Assembly: GCA_963737365.1 (NCBI GenBank)
Contig: CAVTSD010000007.1
Location: 248,001-312,000 of the forward strand
Source: Roseiarcus sp963737365
GTDB taxonomy: Bacteria; Pseudomonadota; Alphaproteobacteria; Rhizobiales; Beijerinckiaceae
Reading direction: 5' to 3'
DNA length: 64,000 nucleotides
This document shows positions 42,538-50,643 of this stretch, piece by piece. Below the pieces are notes generated by a model that had not been told where the DNA came from, made no database searches, and saw only the letters and a list, made by a program, of their open reading frames with translations. The position numbers were made by a program, and so were the translations under genes. Each line of letters starts with the position of its first letter. Within the stretch, counting starts at the first letter, position 1.

Positions 42538-44529
42538 ATGACGACGAGCGTGTCTCATGACGCGATGGCCAACTCGATCCGCTTTCTAGCCCTCGATGCG
42601 GTGGAGAAGGCCAAGAGCGGCCATGCCGGCCTGCCGATGGGGGCAGCGGACATCGCGACGGTTCTCTGGCGCGATGTGCTGAAATTCGACGCGTCCGATC
42701 CCCACTGGCCCGACCGCGACAGGTTTGTGCTTTCGGCCGGCCACGGCTGCATGTTGCTCTATAGCCTGCTTTATATGACCGGTGTCGGCGGCGCGAAGGC
42801 GCTGGGCATCGAGGACATCAAACAGTTCCGTCAGGTCGGCTCGAGGACGCCGGGCCATCCGGAATATTGGTGCGCGCCGGGCGTCGAGACGACGACCGGT
42901 CCGCTAGGCCAGGGGCTTGCGACCGCGGTCGGCATGGCGGTCGCTGAGCGCATGCTGGCGGCGCGCTTTCCTGGAATCGTCGACCATCACACCTATGTCC
43001 TCGCCTCCGACGGCGATCTGATGGAAGGCGTGAGCCAGGAGTCGATCGGTATCGCCGGCCATCTCCAGCTGTCCAAGCTCATCGTCTTCTGGGACGACAA
43101 CGGGATCACGATCGACGGCAAGCGCACCATCGCCGACAACGTCGATCAGGTCGCCCGCTTCCAGTCGGCTGGCTGGAACGCGAGCCACATCGACGGGCAC
43201 GACCCCAAGGCGATCCTCGACGCCATCCATGCGGCGCAGAATTCCGACAAGCCGACGATGATCGCCTGCAAGACGACAATCGGCTTTGGCCTGCCAACCC
43301 ATGCGGGAACCCAGAAGGCGCACAGCGACGCGCAGGGGCCGAGCGAAATCGCCGGCGCCCGCAAGACCCTGAATTGGCCTTTCGAGCCGTTCGTTGTCCC
43401 CGAGGACATTCTCGCCGCCTGGCGGGAGGTGGGCTCACGCGGCGCAGAAAAGCGGGAAGCCTGGAACCATGCGGTCGAGGCGCTCGACGCGAAACAGCGC
43501 GCCGAATTCGAGCGCCGGGTGCGCGGCGATCTGCCGGAGGATCTCGATCAAGTCATCGAGGCCTACAAGAAGAAGCTCGCCGACGAAAAGCCAGAGGCCG
43601 CGACCCGCAAAGCAGGTGAGGCAGCGCTCAATGTCATCGGGGCGGCTATGCCTGAGCTCGTGACCGGCTCGGCCGACTTGACCCCGTCGAACAACACCAA
43701 GTTCAAGGACGAGCAGGAAATCCAGGCCGACAATTTCTCCGGACGCTACATCCATTGGGGCATCCGCGAACACGGGATGATCGCGGCGGTCAACGGCATC
43801 GCGTTGCACGGCGGCTTCGTTCCGTCGGGCGCTTCATTCTTCTGCTTCACTGACTATTGCCGCCCCTCGCTCCGACTTTCGGCCCTCATGGGGATCCGAG
43901 TCGTCAACGTGTTCACCCACGATTCGATCGGCCTTGGCGAGGATGGCCCGACCCATCAGCCGGTCGAGCATCTGGCGTCGCTGCGGGCGATGCCGAACTT
44001 CTATATCTGGCGCCCGGCCGACAGCATCGAGACGGTCGAGTGCTGGCAGGCGGCGCTCGAGCGCGAGCACTCGCCCTCGATCCTGGCGCTGACGCGCCAG
44101 TCCATGCCGGCGGTGCGGCTCACGCATGTCGAGGAGAACCTGTGCGCGCGTGGCGGCTACGAGGTCTCCCCGGCCTCAGGCGAGGCCCAGGTGTCCATCT
44201 TCGCCTCTGGCTCCGAAGTGTCCCTAGCCGTCGCGGCGCAGGCGCTGTTGAAGGAAAAGGGCGTCGCGGCCCGCGTCGTGTCGATGCCCTGCTTTCCCGC
44301 CTTCTTCGAGCAGCCGGAGGATTATCGCCGCTCGGTCATCGGGAGCGCCAAGGTGAAGATCGGCGTCGAGGCGGCCGTGCGGTTCGGATGGGATGCGATC
44401 ATCGGCGATGGGCCCTTCATTGGCATGAAGAGCTTCGGCGAAAGCGGACCCTATAAGGCGGTGTACAAGCATTTCGGCATTACCCCCGAGGCGGTGGTCG
44501 AGGCGGCTTTGGGCAAGCTTCGCGCCTGA
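42538..44529 (+). CDS. tkt: Transketolase
   Basis: A 663-residue TPP enzyme of normal length. Motifs: AKSGHAGLPMGAADIA, SAGHGCMLLYSLLYMTG, GPLGQGLATAVGMA, the TPP-Mg loop ASDGDLMEGVSQESIGIAGHL...WDDNGITIDG, and in the second domain GIREHGMIAAVNGIALHGG and THDSIGLGEDGPTHQPVEHL. It moves two-carbon units in the pentose phosphate pathway. The start follows AGGAG by six bases. It heads a tkt-gap-pgk block typical of alphaproteobacteria. Confidence 0.97.
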   Translation: MTTSVSHDAMANSIRFLALDAVEKAKSGHAGLPMGAADIATVLWRDVLKFDASDPHWPDRDRFVLSAGHGCMLLYSLLYMTGVGGAKALGIEDIKQFRQVGSRTPGHPEYWCAPGVETTTGPLGQGLATAVGMAVAERMLAARFPGIVDHHTYVLASDGDLMEGVSQESIGIAGHLQLSKLIVFWDDNGITIDGKRTIADNVDQVARFQSAGWNASHIDGHDPKAILDAIHAAQNSDKPTMIACKTTIGFGLPTHAGTQKAHSDAQGPSEIAGARKTLNWPFEPFVVPEDILAAWREVGSRGAEKREAWNHAVEALDAKQRAEFERRVRGDLPEDLDQVIEAYKKKLADEKPEAATRKAGEAALNVIGAAMPELVTGSADLTPSNNTKFKDEQEIQADNFSGRYIHWGIREHGMIAAVNGIALHGGFVPSGASFFCFTDYCRPSLRLSALMGIRVVNVFTHDSIGLGEDGPTHQPVEHLASLRAMPNFYIWRPADSIETVECWQAALEREHSPSILALTRQSMPAVRLTHVEENLCARGGYEVSPASGEAQVSIFASGSEVSLAVAAQALLKEKGVAARVVSMPCFPAFFEQPEDYRRSVIGSAKVKIGVEAAVRFGWDAIIGDGPFIGMKSFGESGPYKAVYKHFGITPEAVVEAALGKLRA

Positions 44530-44653
44530 CCGGGGTCATGGCGCGGTTTCCACTGTGGACATTGGATCGGCGATCGGACAATAACCGCGGCTTAAGCGGA
44601 TTGAATTGCGAGGCGTCAGAGGCTGCATCGTCGACGCCGCAGGAGAAGAGACA

Positions 44654-45667
44654 ATGGTTGCGAAGGTAGCGATCAATGGCTTCGGCCGCATTGGACGGCT
44701 GGTGCTGCGCGGGATTTTGGAGTCCGGCCGCAAGGACATCGAGGTCGTCGCCATCAACGATCTGGGTCCGGTCGAGACCAACGCGCACCTCTTGCGCTAC
44801 GACAGCGTGCACGGACGCTTTCCTCACGACGTCAAGGTCGAGGGCGACACCATGATCGTCGACGGCCACAAGATCAAAGTGACCTCGATCAAGGACCCGG
44901 CCGAGCTGCCGCACAAGGCGCTCGGCGTCGATGTCGCGCTCGAATGCACCGGCATCTTCACCGCGCGTGAGAAGGCCGCAGCCCATCTCAAGGCGGGCGC
45001 CAAACGCGTGCTCATCTCGGCGCCGGCGGAAGGCGCGGACCTGACGGTCGTCTACGGCGTCAACGACGACAAGCTGACCAAGGAGCACCTTGTCGTCTCC
45101 AATGCGTCATGCACGACCAATTGCCTGGCGCCGGTCGCCAAGGTGCTCAATGACGCCATTGGCATCGAGCGCGGGTTCATGACCACCATCCATTCCTACA
45201 CCGGCGATCAGCCGACGCTCGACACGCTGCACAAGGATCTCTACCGCGCCCGCGGCGCCGCACTCTCGATGATCCCGACCACGACCGGCGCGGCGAAGGC
45301 GGTCGGCCTCGTGCTGCCAGAACTCAAAGGCAAGCTCGACGGCTCGGCGATCCGCGTGCCGACGCCGAACGTTTCAGTGGTCGACTTCAAGTTTGTCGCC
45401 AAGCGCAAGACCAGCCCGGACGAGATCAACAATGCCGTCAAGGCCGCCGCCGACGGCAATGGGCCGCTCAAGGGCATCCTGGGCTACACCGACGAGCCCA
45501 ACGTCTCGAGCGATTTCAATCATGACGACCGCTCCTCGATCTTCCATCTCGATCAGACCAAGGTCATCGACGGCGATTTCGTCCGCGTGCTCTCCTGGTA
45601 CGACAACGAATGGGGCTTCTCGAACCGCATGGCGGACACCGCCGTCGCGATGGCGAAGCTGCTCTGA
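44654..45667 (+). CDS. gap: Glyceraldehyde-3-phosphate dehydrogenase, type I
   Basis: A 337-residue enzyme. The NAD site VAINGFGRIGRLVLRG starts at residue 4. The catalytic Cys is in SNASCTTNCLAPVAKVL, followed by the partner His in TTIHSYTGDQ and the C-terminal SWYDNEWGFSNRM. The start at 44654 lies behind AGGAGAAG. A hairpin follows before pgk. Confidence 0.97.
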   Translation: MVAKVAINGFGRIGRLVLRGILESGRKDIEVVAINDLGPVETNAHLLRYDSVHGRFPHDVKVEGDTMIVDGHKIKVTSIKDPAELPHKALGVDVALECTGIFTAREKAAAHLKAGAKRVLISAPAEGADLTVVYGVNDDKLTKEHLVVSNASCTTNCLAPVAKVLNDAIGIERGFMTTIHSYTGDQPTLDTLHKDLYRARGAALSMIPTTTGAAKAVGLVLPELKGKLDGSAIRVPTPNVSVVDFKFVAKRKTSPDEINNAVKAAADGNGPLKGILGYTDEPNVSSDFNHDDRSSIFHLDQTKVIDGDFVRVLSWYDNEWGFSNRMADTAVAMAKLL

Positions 45668-45678
45668 AGGTTGGGTGT

Positions 45679-45700
45679 CACCCCCTCGAAAGCGGGGGTG
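45679..45700 (+). terminator. Hairpin between gap and pgk
   Basis: CACCCCC-TCGAAAGC-GGGGGTG has a perfect 7-base stem, 11 bases after the gap stop. No T-run follows, so it may instead attenuate or protect the mRNA. Confidence 0.45.
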
Positions 45701-45756
45701 AGAGTCGTGTCGCGAAAGCCCCGCTCGACCGGGCGCGGGCGGACTTGTGAGGCCGC

Positions 45757-46957
45757 ATGACCAAGCCGTTCCGCACCCTCGACGACGCAGACGTAAACGG
45801 CAAGCGCGTGCTCTTGCGGGTCGATCTCAATGTTCCGACCGAAAACGGACGGGTGACCGACGCCACGCGCATCGAGCGCGTCGCGGCGACGATCACGGAA
45901 ATCGCGGACAAGGGCGGGAAGGTCGTTCTGCTCGCGCATTTCGGCCGGCCCAAGGGCGGCCCGGACGAGGCCAATTCGCTGAAACCCGTCGCTGCCGCCG
46001 TCGCCGACATCATCAAGCGGCCGGTCGCCTTCGCGACGGACTGCATCGGCAAGACGGCCGATGACGCGATCGCGAACATGAAGAACGGCGACGTGCTTCT
46101 GCTCGAGAACACCCGCTTCCATAAGGGCGAAGAGAAGAACGATCCGGACCATGTCGACGCGCTCGCCAAGCTCGGCGACGTCTATGTCAACGACGCCTTT
46201 TCCGCCGCCCACCGCGCGCACGCGACGACGGAGGGGCTTGCGCGCAAGATGCCCGCGTATGCGGGACGAGCGATGCAGAAAGAGCTTGAGGCGCTGGAGG
46301 CTGCGCTCGGCAATCCGAAGCGCCCTGTCGCTGCGATCGTCGGGGGCGCCAAAGTGTCGACCAAGCTCGATCTTCTGGAAAATCTCGTCGAAGAAGGTCG
46401 ACGTCCTCATCATCGGCGGCGGCATGGCCAACACGTTTCTGTTCGCGGAAGGCAAAAGCGTCGGCAAGTCGCTCTGCGAGAAGGATCTGGCCGACACCGC
46501 GCGCTCGATCATGGCGGTCGGCCGAGAAGGCGAAATGCCGTATCCTGTTGCCGGTCGACGCAAACGTCGCCAAGGAATTCAAGGCGCACGCGCCGGCGCA
46601 TGTCGTCGACGTCGAGCATGTGCCTGAGGACGAGATGATCCTGGACATCGGTCCGAAGTCGATTGCCGCGGTCGAGAAGGCGCTCGACGAAATCAAGACG
46701 CTGGTGTGGAATGGCCCATTCGGCGCCTTCGAAACGCCGCCCTTCGACAAGGCGACGATGGCGATCGCGAAGACCGCGGCGCGATTGACAAAAGAAGGTA
46801 AGCTAACCTCCGTCGCCGGCGGCGGCGACACCGTCGCCGCGCTCAATGAGGCAAAGGTCGCAGACGACTTCACCTATGTTTCGACCGCGGGCGGCGCGTT
46901 CCTGGAATGGATGGAAGGCAAGCCCTGCCGGGCGTCGAGGCGCTGAGGGCGAAGTAG
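45757..46957 (+). CDS. pgk: Phosphoglycerate kinase (three frameshifts)
   Basis: The enzyme is recognisable over its whole length in three frames: RVLLRVDLNVPTENGRVTDATRI, HFGRPKGG, ENTRFHKGEEKNDP and GGAKVSTKLDLLENL first, then VDVLIIGGGMANTFL...DLADTARSIMA, then PVDANVAKEF, WNGPFGAFETPPFD and the ATP-site TSVAGGGDTVAAL. An extra A near 46392, an extra G near 46521 and a missing C near 46925 explain the shifts. Restored, the protein has about 399 residues and ends GVEALRAK at 46957. As an essential enzyme next to gap and tkt it is almost certainly intact in the cell. Confidence 0.9.
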
Positions 46958-46976
46958 GCTCGGGCTCCCGCAGCCG

Positions 46977-47048
46977 CCCGTCTTGTCATGCCCGCGAACG
47001 CGGGCATCGAGAGCTCCGCTCAGGCTGGTGGACTCCCGCTTGTGGGCG
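46977..47048. repeat. Dispersed intergenic repeat, family 2, copy 1
   Basis: Starts with CCCGTCTTGTCATGCCCG, which is identical at 47358-47375, and shares GCTCCGCTCAGGCTG with that copy. It contains an 18-base palindrome, TGCCCGCGAACGCGGGCA, at 46989-47006. It follows pgk and may serve as its transcript end. Confidence 0.7.
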
Positions 47049-47090
47049 AGTAGCCGACTGTGGCGCGCTCCGCACTCGGTGACCGAGCGT

Positions 47091-47180
47091 CGTCATCGCG
47101 ACGAGGGAATGACGTGGCGATCCAGGGTCGCAGGGCGCTTCACGTTCCCCTGAATCACTTCGCTTGAGCGCGCGATGACG
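47091..47180. repeat. Dispersed palindromic intergenic repeat, family 1, copy 3
   Basis: Left arm CGTCATCGCGACGAGGGAAT, right arm CTTGAGCGCGCGATGACG. It matches copies at 12052 and 16824 in length and layout but is more diverged. The rest of 46958-47452 holds family 2 repeats and a toxin-gene remnant. Confidence 0.7.
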
Positions 47181-47249
47181 ACACCTTTCACGCCAGCTGT
47201 AAGATGTGTGTAATGGGCCTGCTAATACACATTCTGCAAAAGCTCGGAC

Positions 47250-47336
47250 ATGCGCATCGAACGCGGCTGCCCGCTATTGCACGACGATCGCGATTTCGTC
47301 GCCATGGAAGAGCATCTTGGCCTCGTGGCTGCGTGA
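47250..47336 (+). pseudogene. 3' remnant of a VapC-type PIN-domain toxin gene
   Basis: The 28 codons read MRIERGCPLLHDDRDFVAME and then EHLGLVAA before a TGA. LLHDDRDF followed by a short helix is the typical end of a PIN-domain ribonuclease. The frame is closed by a TAA at 47223 upstream, and no catalytic N-terminal Asp region or antitoxin gene is present. It lies between two repeats, as expected for a decayed toxin-antitoxin locus. Confidence 0.55.
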
Positions 47337-47357
47337 AGCCGACTCGGTCCTGTCGCA

Positions 47358-47436
47358 CCCGTCTTGTCATGCCCGTGCATCGCCGGCACCGAGGGCTCCG
47401 CTCAGGCTGTGGAGTCCGGCTTGCGCGGGAATGACA
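47358..47436. repeat. Dispersed intergenic repeat, family 2, copy 2
   Basis: Shares CCCGTCTTGTCATGCCCG and GCTCCGCTCAGGCTG with the copy at 46977, but its palindrome arm is altered (GTGCATCGCCGGCAC). It borders the thioesterase stop. Confidence 0.7.
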
Positions 47437-47452
47437 AATGCGGGAATGGCCG

Positions 47453-48241
47453 TCACCGCAGCCTGATCGCCAGGCTCTGCGTCGCTCGCCCGATCAACCC
47501 CCGTTCGTCATAGAGAGCGGACTCGGCCAGTCCGCAGCCGTTGCCGCCGAACAAGCTCCGCGCTTCGAGGCAGATCCATTCGCCTTCCGGTCGCCGAAAC
47601 AGATTGATCGTCAGGTCGCAATTGACGAAAACATATTTGGCGAAGTCCAGCGCGGCGCTGACGCCGTTGCCGGAGTCGCCGGCGATGACCGCCCGCTGAT
47701 AGGGGCTCGGCGTCTCGTTCTCAACCAGCGGATGGTTCATGCGAAACCACGCGGCGCATGGCCCGTTGAAGAATCGTCCCGCCGCGACACGGTTCTCCAC
47801 GAGGTCGCCATAACCCAGTCCACTGCCAGCAACAGGAATCCTGGCGGGCGGGCACCCGCCGGGCGGCTTCGGCGCTGTCGGCGGCGGATGGCCGGGAGTG
47901 CCTTCAGGAACAGGCAAATCCTCCTCGCGCTGCATGAGCGCGGTGAAACGCGCGACGTCCTTGCCCTCAGCGATCAAGCGACCGGAGAAGTGGCCGGTGC
48001 TGCGTCCGGCGTAGTCGGTCGCGACTTCGACCCGGCATTCGCCAATCGGCGCGGGGCGCATGAGATTGACGGTCAGGCGAGCGAGATGGCTCAACCCGGC
48101 CTTGGCGCCGGCGCGTTCGATTGCGCGAGAGATCAGCGCCGAGGGCGGACCGGCATGTTGATGATCGGGATGCCAGGGCCCGCGGGTGAACTCACTGGCG
48201 CGAAACACGCCCTCGGTGACTTCGCTGTAGGCTGCGTCCAA
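47453..48241 (-). CDS. TesB-like acyl-CoA thioesterase family protein
   Basis: A 262-residue double hot-dog protein (SEFTRGPWHPDHQHAGPPSALISRAIER, LTVNLMRPAPIGECRVEVATDY, ARFTALMQREEDLPVPEG, then a second domain with SPYQRAVIAGDSGNGVSAALDF and WICLEARSLFGGNGCGLAESALYDERGLIGRATQSLAIR). These match the 4HBT_3/TesB-like group. It begins with TTG at 48241 behind GGAGG. It would hydrolyse acyl-CoA; the substrate is unknown. Confidence 0.82.
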   Translation of the reverse strand: MDAAYSEVTEGVFRASEFTRGPWHPDHQHAGPPSALISRAIERAGAKAGLSHLARLTVNLMRPAPIGECRVEVATDYAGRSTGHFSGRLIAEGKDVARFTALMQREEDLPVPEGTPGHPPPTAPKPPGGCPPARIPVAGSGLGYGDLVENRVAAGRFFNGPCAAWFRMNHPLVENETPSPYQRAVIAGDSGNGVSAALDFAKYVFVNCDLTINLFRRPEGEWICLEARSLFGGNGCGLAESALYDERGLIGRATQSLAIRLR

Positions 48242-48398
48242 GGAAGCCTCCGGTTGCGCCGCTCAGCAGCGCTCGGGCCGCACGGGATGAGATTGCGCCA
48301 TGGCGAGACGGGGCGCAAGATGGTTCGTATGTAAACCAATAGGCGGCGATGCGGGTCAGGCGAGCAACGCTTCGTCGCCTATAGGTAGGAGAACCTGC

Positions 48399-49085
48399 GT
48401 GAAGGGCCCCGAAATCGAGACCGTGTTCGCCGCTATCCAGCGGAGTGGCCTCGTTCCGCGCGGCGCCTTGCTCCTCAAGGAGAACGAGCGTGTCGGCGCG
48501 CTCGCTGGGATTGGCTCAATCGCGCTCGCCGGAATGGTCGGGCGCGACGGCTGGAGCGCTTTCGCCGCGTCGCGCGAGGCGCGCGACGGCCTCGAGCATC
48601 CGCTCGACCGCTGGAGCCGGCGGGTCATGGAGATCTTAGCGCTCGAACTCGGCGGCAAGGCGCTCTTTCCCTTTGGCGGGCCGCCCTACTTGCCGTTCCA
48701 GCGATGGGCGCAGCGCGCCGAACCCGTTCATTCCTCGCCGATCGGACTTTTAATTCATCCCCAATATGGCCTCTGGCATTCCTATCGAGGCGCGCTCGGA
48801 TTTCCTGAAGAGCTTGCTGTCCCTGAGCCGGCCGCGACCCCGAGCCCATGCGACACCTGCTCCGGGCGCTGGTGCTTGCACAGTTGCCCCGTTGAGGCGT
48901 TCTCGGACGCGGGCTACGATGTCGCCGCTTGCGCTGGCTACTTGAGAAGCGCGGCCGGGGGGAATTGCATGGGGGCGGGCTGCCAGGCGCGCCGGGCCTG
49001 CCCGGTCGGCGTCGAACACGCCTATGGACCCGACCAGGCGCGTTTCCTCATGCAGGCGTTTTTGCGCGGACAGGGCGGGGTCTAA
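48399..49085 (+). CDS. [4Fe-4S] ferredoxin-like protein
   Basis: A 228-residue cytosolic protein. The C-terminal third carries cluster cysteines in CDTCSGRWCLHSCPVEAFS, with further Cys at AACAGYL, NCMGAGCQARRACPVG. The first two thirds (SGLVPRGALLLKENERVGALAGIGSIALAG, PYLPFQRWAQRAEPVHSSPIGLLIHPQYGLWHSYRGALGF) have no family that I recognise beyond PGAP-type ferredoxin proteins. The start is a GTG behind AGGTAGGAGA. Its electron partner is not in the window. Confidence 0.75.
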   Translation: MKGPEIETVFAAIQRSGLVPRGALLLKENERVGALAGIGSIALAGMVGRDGWSAFAASREARDGLEHPLDRWSRRVMEILALELGGKALFPFGGPPYLPFQRWAQRAEPVHSSPIGLLIHPQYGLWHSYRGALGFPEELAVPEPAATPSPCDTCSGRWCLHSCPVEAFSDAGYDVAACAGYLRSAAGGNCMGAGCQARRACPVGVEHAYGPDQARFLMQAFLRGQGGV

Positions 49086-49435
49086 AGCGCGCGTCGCCCG
49101 GCGACGGCTGGAGCGACCTTAATTTGTTGCTGGAAAACAGAATAAGTGCTATAAGCTTTCCTATGGCGGAACCAGGGTTCGACTCCGACTGGAATTGCAA
49201 CAGCGCGAGCCTGCGGCCCCTTTGGGCCGAGCGTGAGAAGCAAGAGAGCCAGAGGCGGTTTTTTTTACTCCAAACGCTGGTAACCCCTTGAAAAGGCTCA
49301 TTTCGAAAAAATAAACGCTAGCAAACGCTAGCGATTTTACTAGCGTTTAAGCGCGTTTATTGGCGTTTAAGCGCTTTTATTTGCCTTGGCCGGCCCGCTG
49401 CGGGCGCCCGTTCGGCACGAGCCTCGAAGGCGCCG
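49086..49435. repeat. Gene-free AT-rich stretch with repeated AAACGCT motifs
   Basis: No protein or RNA gene is recognised. AAACGCTAGC occurs twice in tandem at 49313-49332, and GCGTTTAAGCGC occurs at 49343-49354 and 49363-49374 in the opposite sense; further AAACGCT at 49272. CGCTAG and CTAGCG can pair around ATTTTA. An eight-T run lies at 49259-49266. The whole patch is far more AT-rich than its surroundings. Confidence 0.6.
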
Positions 49436-50299
49436 TCAGCCCGGATTGGTCGCGGTCACGATCCAGATCGCCGCTCCCAACGGCACGCTTTCGCCTCGCG
49501 CGTGAGCGGCGAGGGCTTTGCGAATGTCCCCCGTCACGGCGCCGTGAACCGCCTCGCTCTGGCCGTCGAGCATCCGGCTTGTCGGCCCGATCGTCATCGC
49601 CGCCCGCACGGCCGTGTCGAGGCCGCGGCCGGCGGCGATGTCGAGCTCGAGATCGTGCGGCGCAAGGTCAATGTCGGCGAAGCCGGCATCGCCAAGGATC
49701 CGTCGCACTCGCGCTTCGCTCGCGAAGGCGAAGGGCCCCGGATCGTCCGGATTTGTCTCGGGCAGGGGCGGGACGTGCTTGCCGGCTTCGCGCAACGGCA
49801 GGATGAAGAACGGGTTCTGCTTGGCCTCGCGCCAGCAGGCAAACACGAGCCGCCCGCCCGGTTTGAGCCCCTGGCGCAGATTGGCGAAGGACTTCGCAGG
49901 ATCAGCGAAGAACATGACGCCGAACCGGGAGACTAGGAGATCGGCGGCGGAGGACGATAAATCATGGACCGTAGCGTCGGCGAGTTCGAGCGTGATCGGC
50001 AGGTCGCGAGGGGCGCGTTCCCGGGCGCGCGCGAGCATCGGCGCCGAAACGTCGAGCCCGAGGACCGAGCCAGTGCGGCCGACGCGTTCCGCGAACTCGA
50101 TCGTCGTCGCCCCGCAGCCGCAGCCGACGTCGATCACACGATCGCCCGGCTTGGCTTTGGCCGCTGCGATCAGGCGATCGGAAACCGGGCTGAGCACCTG
50201 ATCCTGATGTTCCTGATGGTCCGTCCATTTCCGCCCTGCGCTCGCATTCCAGTATTCGGCTTGCGCGGAATTATCGGCGTGGACTTGCGCGGTGGACAT
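49436..50299 (-). CDS. Class I SAM-dependent methyltransferase
   Basis: A 287-residue methyltransferase. The SAM site is VIDVGCGCGATTIEFAERVG near residue 53, with motif II LGLDVSAPMLARARERA and post-motif LLVSRFGVMFFADPAKSFANLRQGLKPGGRLVFACWRE. It resembles UbiE/COQ5-type enzymes with a C-terminal lid. The start at 50299 is chosen over longer forms because the fold starts there. It is next to no obvious substrate pathway. Confidence 0.82.
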   Translation of the reverse strand: MSTAQVHADNSAQAEYWNASAGRKWTDHQEHQDQVLSPVSDRLIAAAKAKPGDRVIDVGCGCGATTIEFAERVGRTGSVLGLDVSAPMLARARERAPRDLPITLELADATVHDLSSSAADLLVSRFGVMFFADPAKSFANLRQGLKPGGRLVFACWREAKQNPFFILPLREAGKHVPPLPETNPDDPGPFAFASEARVRRILGDAGFADIDLAPHDLELDIAAGRGLDTAVRAAMTIGPTSRMLDGQSEAVHGAVTGDIRKALAAHARGESVPLGAAIWIVTATNPG

Positions 50300-50643
50300 G
50301 GGAGGCTTCCTTTTCACTCGAGCAGCGCTCCAAGTGAACGTGTTCGCGCAAGGATGCAACGGGGGGCCGGAACCGGGCGCTCGGGAAGGATGTCGCTTAA
50401 TTGTCATAGATTCGGCACAACGTGACTCCGCAATCGTTAAGGGCGAAGCTAAGATCGCTGAGACGTATTGATGCGCCAAGCGAGCGGGGCCAGCGGCCCC
50501 GGCTGATAGTTCTGGACCTCGCGATCTGCGATACGACGTGGAGGGACAGGAAACCGTAACGCTCGCGTTCGCTGTCACGGTAATGAGATTGGGGCTCGGT
50601 AGCCTTTCTGGCCAGGCGAACGCGCATTCTTAAGGAGATGACG
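50300..50643. other. Gene-free stretch upstream of the phosphoketolase gene
   Basis: No gene is seen. It holds a hairpin at 50485-50501 (CGGGGCC-AGC-GGCCCCG) and a weaker one near 50561-50585. The phosphoketolase ribosome binding site AAGGAG is at 50632-50637, and promoter elements are presumably in this stretch but cannot be named. Confidence 0.5.

Noticed and set aside
49160..49200. tRNA-like T-arm (GGTTCGACTCC)
   Set aside because: The stem does not close correctly and no acceptor, D or anticodon arm can be fitted upstream.
49164..49291. Possible 42-codon frame starting MAEPGFDSDW
   Set aside because: No ribosome binding site, no similarity, and it runs into a poly-T tract.
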